From Desulfobacterales bacterium (GTDB taxonomy: Bacteria; Desulfobacterota; DSM-4660; Desulfatiglandales; Desulfatiglandaceae), in NCBI GenBank assembly GCA_022013615.1, contig JAKLQB010000720.1:1-6297 (forward strand): DNA of 6,297 bases, read 5' to 3'. Shown one piece after another: positions 1 through 5,617 of the stretch. The notes under the pieces were generated by a model. It was not told the DNA's origin, did not search any database, and saw only the letters and a list, made by a program, of their open reading frames with translations. Both the position numbers and the translations under genes were made by a program. Numbering within the stretch: the stretch's first letter is position 1; every line of letters starts with the position of its first letter.

Positions 1-1346
1 CATCACTGATTCTCATTAACCCATGGATCTACGATTTTGCGGCCTATGACCTCTGGTCCAAACCGCTCGGGCTCCTCTACCTTGCAGGGTATCTCAGATA
101 CTGCGGTTTCAGGATACACCTAATCGACTGTCTGGATGTGCATCACCCCGGAATGAAGGGTGATACGTCCATGGAAAAGCCTAAAAGACGCTTATATGGG
201 ACCGGAAAATTCTGGCGGCAAGAAGTGCCCAAGCCCTTTCCTCTAAGGGGCATTCCAAGGCCCTACAGTCGCTACGGTTTTTCACTAAAGATATTTGTGG
301 AAGAATTAAACAAGATCCGAAAGCCGACTGCCATTCTCGTAACCTCTCTTATGACATACTGGTATCCCGGCGTCAAAGAGGTCATCTGCCTCGCCAGGAA
401 AGTTCACCCTGGGGTTCCGATAATCCTCGGGGGAATTTATGCCAGACTTTGCCAGAATCACGCCCGCCAAAATATGCAGGCAGACCGCATTGTGACCAGC
501 AATGATCCGGTTTCCCTTCTAAAGTCCCTAAGCGAATTCGGCATCCCCATACCAAAGCTTCCTCCGGATTCAGGGCATCCGCCTTATCCGGCATTTGACC
601 TTTTGAGCCAAATTGACTACGTCTGCCTCCTGACCTCTAAGGGTTGCCCCTATCGGTGTAGATATTGTGCAAGCCACTTCTTAGATCCTCAACCGATCCA
701 TAGAGATCCGGGAGAAGTGTTAGAGGAAATCCTTTTTTGGTATACAGATTATAAGGTCCGGGACTTTGCCTATTACGATGACGCCCTGCTTATTGATGCT
801 GAAAAACATTTGGCTCTGCTTCTTGAAAAACTTGCACGGCATCATCTGGACCTAAGATTTCATACCCCAAATGCTGTGCATATCAAGGAAATCACAGCGG
901 AAATCGCCAGCCTAATGCACCAAACCGGCTTCCAAACCATACGCCTTGGGCTGGAGACTTCGGACTTTTCATTACACCGCAATCTGGACAATAAAATCGC
1001 CGAAGGCGACTTTGAGCGGGCGGTACAGTACTTACTTAAAGCCGGTTTTGCTCACAATGATATCGGGGCGTATATTCTGATGGGATTGCCCGGCCAATCC
1101 GTGGATTCAGTGATGGAAACTATTGATTTTGTGGCCAACACAGGTGCAATGCCTTTTCTTTCCGAGTATTCTCCAATACCCCATACCGCCTTGTGGGAAA
1201 AGGCCATAAGTCACTCTGAATATAATCTAACCTCAGAGCCGCTATTTCACAATAACACCATACTGCCCTGCTGGGATAATTCTCAGAAAAAAGATCTTCC
1301 CTGGCTGAAACGACGCGTCTTGGAAATCCGTGAGAAGTACAGGTGA
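1..1346 (+). CDS. Radical SAM protein with B12-binding-like N-terminal domain (5' end cut by window)
   Basis: The frame is open from base 3, so the gene starts left of the window; the first internal start (GTG 138) lies well inside the protein. 447 residues are visible. The start of the fragment, LILINPWIYDF then KPLGLLYLAGYL, is the usual opening of a B12-binding (Rossmann-like) domain, so probably only a few residues are missing. The domain continues through an ILVTSLMTYWYPG segment and a VPIILGGIYARL segment. The radical SAM domain follows, with the iron-sulfur motif CPYRCRYC (Cys at visible residues 215, 219 and 222), then a YYDDALL segment, a RLGLETSD segment and a YILMGLPGQS segment, typical of the Elp3/MiaB-like barrel. 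The classical cobalamin DxHxxG motif is not seen, so cobalamin binding is uncertain. Such enzymes cleave S-adenosylmethionine to a radical; the substrate cannot be told from the sequence. It converges on larB with a 15-bp gap and no clear terminator. Confidence 0.9.
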   Translation, partial: SLILINPWIYDFAAYDLWSKPLGLLYLAGYLRYCGFRIHLIDCLDVHHPGMKGDTSMEKPKRRLYGTGKFWRQEVPKPFPLRGIPRPYSRYGFSLKIFVEELNKIRKPTAILVTSLMTYWYPGVKEVICLARKVHPGVPIILGGIYARLCQNHARQNMQADRIVTSNDPVSLLKSLSEFGIPIPKLPPDSGHPPYPAFDLLSQIDYVCLLTSKGCPYRCRYCASHFLDPQPIHRDPGEVLEEILFWYTDYKVRDFAYYDDALLIDAEKHLALLLEKLARHHLDLRFHTPNAVHIKEITAEIASLMHQTGFQTIRLGLETSDFSLHRNLDNKIAEGDFERAVQYLLKAGFAHNDIGAYILMGLPGQSVDSVMETIDFVANTGAMPFLSEYSPIPHTALWEKAISHSEYNLTSEPLFHNNTILPCWDNSQKKDLPWLKRRVLEIREKYR

Positions 1347-1361
1347 CAGCATCCCAGGTAA

Positions 1362-2138
1362 TTATATCCTGTTTATTACACTCGCAGCATATCCTGCCCC
1401 AAAACCATTATCGATGTTCACTACTGTCACACCGGACGCGCAGGAATTCAACATTCCCAAAAGCGCAGCAATACCCTGGAAACTGGCCCCATAGCCCACA
1501 CTTGTCGGGACTGCGATCACCGGCTTATCAACCAGCCCGCCCACAACGCTCGGTAATGCCCCCTCCATCCCGGCCACCACTACAATAACAGAAGCCTCCA
1601 TGATCCTTTCCCTGTGATTCAAAAGTCTATGGATGCCTGAGATTCCCACATCATAAATGGTTTCCACCTCATTTCCCATGAACCTTGCCGTAATGGCAGC
1701 CTCTTCTGCCACAGGAATATCGGAAGTCCCGGCACTCATGACCAGTATTTTTCCTCGGCCAGAAACCTCTATGGGGTGTTTGACAAGGGTCAGGACCCTT
1801 GCCTTTTCATAATAGGTGCTGTCAGAAAACTTCCCTAAGATTTTTTTGGCCTTCTCAGGCAACAGACGCGTCACAAGAACGTTTTCTTCCTGTTCTGCCA
1901 TTCGTTCCATGATGGCCAGGATATCGGATACCTCTTTGCCCGCACCAAATATGACCTCTGAAAGGCCCCTTCTCAGGCCCCGGTGATGATCAATACAGGC
2001 AAAACCCAGATCCTCAAAAGGTAAGGCTTTAAGCTTTTCAAGTGATTCTTCAACCGTTACCTCTCCCTTGCTCAACCGAACTAGAAGGTCTTTTAGAATG
2101 TCCTTGTCCAATGTCCTTTCATCCTGATCTTTAACCAC
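1362..2138 (-). CDS. larB: LarB, pyridinium-3,5-biscarboxylic acid mononucleotide synthase (NPN cofactor pathway)
   Basis: LarB carboxylates and hydrolyses nicotinic acid adenine dinucleotide to pyridinium-3,5-biscarboxylic acid mononucleotide, the first step to the nickel-pincer nucleotide of lactate racemase and related enzymes. The N-terminal part has the family's LPFEDLGFACIDHHRGLR segment followed by EVIFGAGK. The C-terminal half is PurE-like: MSAGTSDIPVAEEA, AGMEGALPSVVGGLV, and near the end LNSCASGVTVVNIDNGFG. Its Cys (residue 233 from the GTG start) matches the cysteine known to form a covalent adduct with the nicotinate dinucleotide in Lactobacillus LarB. The frame stays open to 2231, but those 31 codons lie inside the flavodoxin gene. 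I prefer GTG 2136-2138 (258 aa, near the usual ~250), which overlaps the flavodoxin stop by 8 bp and suggests translational coupling. TTG 2109-2111 (249 aa) is an alternative with an AGGA ten bases upstream. LarC and LarE are not in the window. Confidence 0.93.
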   Translation of the reverse strand: MVKDQDERTLDKDILKDLLVRLSKGEVTVEESLEKLKALPFEDLGFACIDHHRGLRRGLSEVIFGAGKEVSDILAIMERMAEQEENVLVTRLLPEKAKKILGKFSDSTYYEKARVLTLVKHPIEVSGRGKILVMSAGTSDIPVAEEAAITARFMGNEVETIYDVGISGIHRLLNHRERIMEASVIVVVAGMEGALPSVVGGLVDKPVIAVPTSVGYGASFQGIAALLGMLNSCASGVTVVNIDNGFGAGYAASVINRI

Positions 2139-2613
2139 GAAGTTTTTGTGCCAGCTCAGCCACCCTTCGGCCAAGCTTTCTTCCGTTTTCCTCTGTTTTG
2201 CTGTCGGGCGCTCCCACACAGGCAACACCATAATGTCCGGTGGCAGACATAGGATCCCCTGCGATAACCATCCCGTAGATCAAAAGGGCCTGAATAATGG
2301 ACATCATAGTGGTTTCCTTGCCGCCAGTGGAATCTCCAGAGGTAGTAAAAGCCGCCCCGACTTTACCCTCCATCCTCTTACGCACGCCCACAAATTCATC
2401 GAAAACCTTTTTTAGTTCGGCTGCCATCCCGCCGAAATAGACCGGCGAACCAGCGATGATTCCGTCTGCGGCCAGAAAATCATCTTTAATCACCTTGTCC
2501 GTTTTCTTCAAGACAGCAGTCACACCGTCCACCTCTTCTACGCCTTTTGCGATCGCTTCAGCCAGTTTCCTGGTATTTCCCCCTTTTGAGAAATAGAGAA
2601 TCAGTATCTGCAT
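2131..2613 (-). CDS. Flavodoxin-like / WrbA-type NAD(P)H-dependent FMN protein
   Basis: A 160-residue single-domain flavodoxin fold, expected to be cytoplasmic and to bind FMN for electron transfer or quinone/NAD(P)H redox chemistry. Residues 3-17 give the first beta strand and the FMN phosphate loop (ILILYFSKGGNTRKL). Residues 51-62 hold GIIAGSPVYFGG, the WrbA-like isoalloxazine loop, followed by helix AAELKKVFDEF. Residues 89-108 contain the FTTSGDSTGGKETT stretch that WrbA relatives have as a TSSG..GGQETT element, and GHYGVACVGAPD near 126-137 closes the cofactor site. ATG 2613 is chosen because GAGGA lies seven bases upstream and the methionine immediately precedes the first beta strand; the 40 codons readable upstream to 2733 do not look like protein. 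It is the first gene of a pair with larB, overlapping it by 8 bp. Its electron partner is unknown, and a role in the Lar pathway is only suggested by position. Confidence 0.9.
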   Translation of the reverse strand: MQILILYFSKGGNTRKLAEAIAKGVEEVDGVTAVLKKTDKVIKDDFLAADGIIAGSPVYFGGMAAELKKVFDEFVGVRKRMEGKVGAAFTTSGDSTGGKETTMMSIIQALLIYGMVIAGDPMSATGHYGVACVGAPDSKTEENGRKLGRRVAELAQKLRG

Positions 2614-2620
2614 AATAAAG

Positions 2621-2625
2621 TCCTC
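2621..2625 (-). promoter_or_regulatory. Ribosome binding site of the flavodoxin gene
   Basis: GAGGA on the - strand, seven bases before ATG 2613. It decides this start over the longer open frame reaching 2733. Confidence 0.8.
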
Positions 2626-2653
2626 GCCTTTTAGTACCTTAGGAATTCTTTCA

Positions 2654-2659
2654 ATTATA
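2654..2659 (-). promoter_or_regulatory. Candidate -10 box for the flavodoxin-larB unit
   Basis: A perfect TATAAT on the - strand, preceded by a T-rich stretch and about 40 bases upstream of the flavodoxin ATG. That would give a leader of roughly 30-35 bases carrying the GAGGA site. The best -35 at normal spacing is weak (CCGTCA, 18 bp away), so this is a plausible sigma-70-type promoter, not a certain one. The AT-rich setting makes a chance match possible. Confidence 0.4.
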
Positions 2660-2819
2660 AAAAAACTATAACAAAAATGACGGAGCGAGCAAGCTTCGCC
2701 ATAGTGGCTACGACGGCTGAAAGCGACATCCACAAATATTCAATAGTCAATTCCGGCTTGTCCGGGTTAAGAATACCCAGATGATAATACGTTGATTATG
2801 CGAACAAATCAAGTTATTC

Positions 2820-2834
2820 AATCGCTTCGCGATT
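2820..2834. repeat. Small perfect hairpin downstream of the 118-aa gene
   Basis: A perfect inverted repeat with 6-bp arms (AATCGC / GCGATT on the - strand) and a 3-base loop, 12 bases past the stop codon of the 118-aa gene. No U-run follows on either strand, so it is not a standard rho-independent terminator. It could stabilise a 3' end or be part of a dispersed intergenic repeat. Confidence 0.5.
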
Positions 2835-2846
2835 CTATATAGGAGT

Positions 2847-3203
2847 TTATAAAAGCCCTTCTCCCTTTAAAAAGGACATTGAGCGATGCCCAATACTTGT
2901 GACCTGGCTTAGGGCCTGGGTAAGATGAACCACTGCCTCAACAGCCACGCCGGAATTTATCATAACCATTGCTTTATCAATATGCCTTACCACCTCATCC
3001 CAGGACACATCGCCGGTCACGTTTTTCCCAAGCTGAATTTCATGGACAATCATGCCAATTATAGCTTTGGCTGTTTTTTCTGCGCCCCGCTTTTCAGGCT
3101 CCTTAAGACCATTGAGCACTTGAAGGGCCTGTGAGACCCAGATAAGGCCTGATTTTATTTTTTCACTTTGCGAAAATGCTATAATGGTCTCCTGGACTTC
3201 CAT
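2847..3203 (-). CDS. Uncharacterised 118-aa protein
   Basis: I do not recognise a named family. The 118-residue product has no signal peptide or clear membrane span and reads as mostly alpha-helical. It starts with EVQETIIAFSQSEKIKSG, has a central amphipathic stretch with MIVHEIQLGK at about residues 51-60, then DVSWDEVVRHIDKAMVMI and VEAVVHLTQALSQV. There are no cysteines and no obvious catalytic motif, so a small helical cytoplasmic protein or binding partner fits best. ATG 3203 is well supported by a strong AAGAGGTGA ribosome binding site with the usual 7-base spacing, and the normal composition argues for a real gene. It lies 43 bp downstream of the decayed MBL-fold gene on the same strand, so the two probably once formed a transcription unit. 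Function cannot be assigned from sequence alone. Confidence 0.8.
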   Translation of the reverse strand: MEVQETIIAFSQSEKIKSGLIWVSQALQVLNGLKEPEKRGAEKTAKAIIGMIVHEIQLGKNVTGDVSWDEVVRHIDKAMVMINSGVAVEAVVHLTQALSQVTSIGHRSMSFLKGEGLL

Positions 3204-3210
3204 AGCCCTG

Positions 3211-3217
3211 TCACCTC
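3211..3217 (-). promoter_or_regulatory. Ribosome binding site of the 118-aa gene
   Basis: GAGGTGA on the - strand, seven bases before ATG 3203. It is a strong match to the 16S rRNA tail and is the main evidence that this unfamiliar reading frame is translated. Confidence 0.8.
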
Positions 3218-3246
3218 TTCAAAATATGAGTTCCACAAACTTCGTA

Positions 3247-3689
3247 TCAATTTATACCGCCCCGGTTCATAGTATAGGAACGCACCAGATTCTTTCCGGT
3301 AAAATGCCCCATTGTAAAATAGGCGATTGGCATCTCCCGACCAAAGAGTCTCCTGCGGATCTGCCGATCGCTTAGCCCCTCTCCGTGAAGCGTCAAAATC
3401 CTATTACCCATTCCCTCCAGGTATTCAATTTTCTCCAAGATCTCCTCTCTCTCGGGTGTTTCCGGACACTGCCGCTGCCGGGGAAAAGGAGACTGGGGTT
3501 CAACCGGGCAATTTTTTTAAGCGACTTGATGGTCTGCCAGATATCATAATCCTGACGAAGCGCCCGATCCTTGCCACCTATATATGCATCGCCGGCAAAA
3601 ATCCATCCTTTTTTCTTTATAAGCAATTGGGGCTCAGGGCGCAAGGTACAGGGCTTAATATTGCACTTTTTTAAGATTTCCCCTTTGTC
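3247..3689 (-). pseudogene. MBL-fold metallo-hydrolase, frameshifted and N-terminally truncated
   Basis: Two overlapping - strand frames together read as the C-terminal half of an MBL-fold hydrolase. The first runs from a stop at 3690-3692 and contains GWIFAGDAYIGGKDRAL (the Asp of GDAYIGG, bases 3573-3596, is the family's metal-bridging residue), DYDIWQTIKSLKKIARL and LLFPGSGSVRKHPRE. The second supplies EEILEKIEYLEGMGNRI and onward through FGREMPIAYFTMGHFTGKN to a TGA at 3247. They join at a GA repeat on the coding strand (3445-3453): removing one dinucleotide gives continuous HPREEILEKIEYL. The N-terminal HxHxDH metal site is absent, no ATG exists in the first frame, and the usual PGHG histidine is Ser. 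Reading through the TAG to about 3785 gives LLATCLHVKGNF, possibly a ruined ATHxHxDH motif. A sequencing error could explain the frameshift but not the missing N-terminus. It lies upstream of the 118-aa gene. Confidence 0.8.
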
Positions 3690-3800
3690 CTAATGCGTTT
3701 TGGGAAGATGGTATATTGGGTGATTGGCAAAGTTCCCCTTGACATGTAAACAGGTAGCTAATAAATGTTTAACCTCTTTTAATTCGCCGGCGGACGATTA

Positions 3801-3824
3801 TTCCACCATTCCATTGTTCCATGC
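3801..3824. repeat. Three short 8-bp tandem repeats (TTCCAnnn)
   Basis: TTCCACCA, TTCCATTG and TTCCATGC follow one another without gaps. The first five bases are identical in each unit. It lies in the spacer before efp and immediately precedes a 7-bp-stem hairpin. No known protein-binding site is recognised; it may be a fragment of a dispersed intergenic repeat. Confidence 0.5.
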
Positions 3825-3825
3825 A

Positions 3826-3847
3826 CGAGGCAAAAGCTTATGCCTCG
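3826..3847. repeat. Hairpin in the efp upstream spacer
   Basis: A perfect inverted repeat CGAGGCA / TGCCTCG with an 8-base loop. On the + strand the nearest T-rich stretch begins about ten bases after the stem, and on the - strand none follows, so it is a poor terminator. It lies 74 bases before the efp ATG and could instead be an operator-like or repeat-derived structure. Confidence 0.45.
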
Positions 3848-3891
3848 AAGAAATACTTTTATTTTAAATCAGTTGTACAATTATCGAGACA

Positions 3892-3897
3892 TAAAAT
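3892..3897 (+). promoter_or_regulatory. Candidate -10 box for efp-epmA
   Basis: TAAAAT matches five of six consensus positions and lies 24 bases upstream of the efp ATG, which would give a leader of about 18-20 bases containing the AGAGGA ribosome binding site (3908-3913). No good -35 is found at 16-18 bp; TTGTAC at 3873 is too close. Low confidence because the stretch is AT-rich. Confidence 0.3.
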
Positions 3898-3921
3898 TAC
3901 GATTATTAGAGGATAAAAAAG

Positions 3922-4485
3922 ATGTACAGCGCCAGTGATTTGCGAAAAGGCTTGAAGATCCAAATCGATAACGAACCGTATGTCGTTACTGAATTTCAAT
4001 TTTCTAAACCCGGGAAGGGACAGGCCCTTTACCGCTGCAAACTGAAGAATATGATCACAGGAGTTATTTTAGACCCTACCTATCGATCCGGAGACACCTT
4101 TGAACCTGCTGATTTAGAAGTGCGAAAGATGCAGTATCTTTACAATCAGGAAAACGAATTCTGCTTCATGGATGTGGAAAATTACGAGCAGACATTCCTA
4201 TCCTATAAACAGGTAGGCGATGCCAAAAATTACCTAACCGATAATCTTGAAGTAGATATCCTCTTTTTTAAGGTCAAGGCCATTGGAATCACCCTGCCGA
4301 ACTTTGTAGACCTAAATGTTACCCGAGCGGATCCCTGGGTAAAGGGCGATTCAGCTACTGGTGACACCAAGCCTGTCACAACGGAAACCGGCTACATACT
4401 CCGGGTTCCCCCCTTTGTTGAAGGGGGCGGAAAGATAACCATTGACACCCGAACCGGAGAATATGTCACCCGGGTCAAAGAATAG
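3922..4485 (+). CDS. efp: Elongation factor P
   Basis: EF-P binds between the P and E sites of stalled ribosomes and helps form peptide bonds at polyproline stretches. The 187 residues match the usual 185-190. The N-terminal KOW-like domain carries the loop KPGKGQA, whose Lys32 aligns with E. coli EF-P Lys34, the residue modified with (R)-beta-lysine. The middle OB domain contains an LPNFVDLNVTRADPWVKGD stretch. The C-terminal OB domain carries the EF-P signature region (KPVTTETGYILRVPPFV) and ends TRTGEYVTRVKE. ATG 3922 is preceded by AGAGGA at an 8-base spacing. The modifying enzyme epmA starts within the last codons of efp, so the two are surely co-transcribed. The PGKGQ loop together with EpmA indicates the beta-lysyl pathway rather than rhamnosylation, which uses an arginine. 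Confidence 0.98.
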   Translation: MYSASDLRKGLKIQIDNEPYVVTEFQFSKPGKGQALYRCKLKNMITGVILDPTYRSGDTFEPADLEVRKMQYLYNQENEFCFMDVENYEQTFLSYKQVGDAKNYLTDNLEVDILFFKVKAIGITLPNFVDLNVTRADPWVKGDSATGDTKPVTTETGYILRVPPFVEGGGKITIDTRTGEYVTRVKE

Positions 4486-5416
4486 ATTTTTTCCGGAAGA
4501 ACAAAAAAGGTTGGCTAACCGGAAGAATCACCTGTGGCTCCGCGCACGGCTGGTTCACGAAATCAGACGGTTCTTCCTTGAGCGCAATTATCTTGAGGTG
4601 GAAACCCCCCTGCTCATTCCAGCCCCTCCCCCCGAGGTGCACATTGATGTCATTCGTGCCGGTGATCGTTATCTTCATCCATCGCCAGAATTATGCATGA
4701 AGCGCCTGCTGGCGGCCGGATACTCCAGAATATTTCAGATCAGCAAATGCTTCCGGAATGGAGAACGGGGCAGCCTTCACCTGCCTGAATTCACACTCCT
4801 TGAATGGTATCAAACCGGAATAGACTATAGAATCCTTATGCAGGAATGCGAGGCACTCATCGTATCGGTATCAAAAGGTATTGGCATCGGGGACAGGGTC
4901 GACTATCGGGGTAAGGCAATTGACCTCAGCCCCCCATGGGAAAGAATTTCCGTCGTTGAAGCCTTTAGTCGCTATGCCTCATTGGACATGGAAACGGCTT
5001 TCAAGAAAGGGTGTTTTGATGAAGTTATGGTCCAGGAGATCGAGCCAAACTTAGGTGTGACTAAACCTACGTTACTGTATGATTACCCTGCTTCCCTTGC
5101 CGCGCTGGCCCGACTGAAACCCGATAACCCTGAATTTGCCGAGAGGTTCGAAATCTATATATCAGGCTTGGAATTGGCTAATGGATTCTCCGAGCTGACT
5201 GATCCTCAAGAGCAGCGGGCAAGATTTGAAAAGGATCAACTAAAGAGACTTCAGACAGGAAAAGAGGTGTACCCGACCGCTGAAAAATTCTTGAAGTCCC
5301 TCGAGTATATGCCTGAAGCCGCAGGCATTGCCCTTGGTGTGGACAGGCTTGCGATGATATTCTCAGACAGCCCCAAAATCGACGATGTTGTCTCTTTTAC
5401 CCCTGAAGAACTTTAG
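4463..5416 (+). CDS. epmA: EpmA, EF-P--(R)-beta-lysine ligase (LysRS paralogue)
   Basis: EpmA (PoxA/GenX/YjeA) activates (R)-beta-lysine with ATP and transfers it to the conserved lysine of EF-P. It is the catalytic core of a class II lysyl-tRNA synthetase without the anticodon-binding OB domain, and 317 residues agrees with about 325 in E. coli. Motif 1 is RRFFLERNYLEVETP (near residues 35-49). Motif 2 runs from FRNGERG to HLPEFTLLEWY (about 97-116). A lysine-pocket stretch ELANGFSELTD lies near 238-248, and motif 3 is GIALGVDRLAM (about 288-298). The Ala in IALGVDRL, where LysRS has Gly, is the position known to favour beta-lysine (E. coli Ala298). ATG 4463 overlaps efp by 23 bp, with GGAG only three bases upstream; TTG 4442 and TTG 4511 are alternatives. 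EpmB, the lysine 2,3-aminomutase, is not in the window. Confidence 0.95.
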   Translation: MSPGSKNRFFPEEQKRLANRKNHLWLRARLVHEIRRFFLERNYLEVETPLLIPAPPPEVHIDVIRAGDRYLHPSPELCMKRLLAAGYSRIFQISKCFRNGERGSLHLPEFTLLEWYQTGIDYRILMQECEALIVSVSKGIGIGDRVDYRGKAIDLSPPWERISVVEAFSRYASLDMETAFKKGCFDEVMVQEIEPNLGVTKPTLLYDYPASLAALARLKPDNPEFAERFEIYISGLELANGFSELTDPQEQRARFEKDQLKRLQTGKEVYPTAEKFLKSLEYMPEAAGIALGVDRLAMIFSDSPKIDDVVSFTPEEL

Positions 5417-5428
5417 AACATAGTGGCT

Positions 5429-5440
5429 CGGTGCGCACCG
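5429..5440. repeat. 12-bp perfect palindrome after epmA
   Basis: CGGTGCGCACCG is its own reverse complement and lies 12 bases past the epmA stop. It could fold as a short stem or serve as a dimeric protein site. Only a weak TTT follows after several bases, so I do not call it a rho-independent terminator. Confidence 0.4.
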
Positions 5441-5579
5441 GTCATCTTTCAATGCTGCCTGGCAAAGGATTCCCTTGATTATTTACCTGTTTCAAGATAT
5501 ATTATCTCCCCCGGTTGATGCCATAACGTAGATGATAGAAAAACCCTTTATCTTGTATATATTGATTCCGGATACACTA

Positions 5580-5596
5580 TATAATGCCGTTATACT
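5580..5596 (+). promoter_or_regulatory. Candidate promoter -10 boxes for the J-domain gene
   Basis: A perfect TATAAT at 5580-5585 and a near-match TATACT at 5591-5596 lie 32 and 21 bases before ATG 5618. No -35 of good quality sits at 16-18 bp from either; TTGTAT at 5553 is 21 bp from the first. With a 201-bp spacer after epmA, an independent promoter here is likely, but which box is used is unclear. Confidence 0.45.
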
Positions 5597-5617
5597 TTTT
5601 GTGCTTGAATTTATTCC

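Noticed and set aside
1347..1361. Bidirectional terminator between the convergent radical SAM and larB genes
   Set aside because: Only 15 bases separate the stop codons and no inverted repeat with a T-run is visible there.
1343..1588. Open + strand frame opposite the end of larB
   Set aside because: It is antisense to a conserved part of larB, and its Ser/Pro/Arg/His-rich product resembles no protein.
2146..2415. Open + strand frame opposite the flavodoxin gene
   Set aside because: It lies wholly antisense to a well-supported gene, has no sensible ribosome binding site and no recognisable domain.
2614..2733. 40-codon N-terminal extension of the flavodoxin
   Set aside because: The flavodoxin fold begins at ATG 2613 with a good ribosome binding site; the extension crosses the likely promoter and does not read as protein.
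3327..3674. Open + strand frame across the MBL remnant
   Set aside because: The opposite strand reads as MBL-fold protein over the same bases; the + frame product has no family features.
3739..3767. TTGACA followed by an AT-rich stretch as an efp promoter
   Set aside because: The -35 is perfect, but the hexamer 17 bp on (TAAATG) matches only three consensus positions, and the region may be decayed MBL coding sequence. It would also give a leader of about 150 bases.
5429..5440. Palindrome after epmA as a rho-independent terminator
   Set aside because: The stem is only about 4 bp with a 4-base loop and no U-run follows directly.
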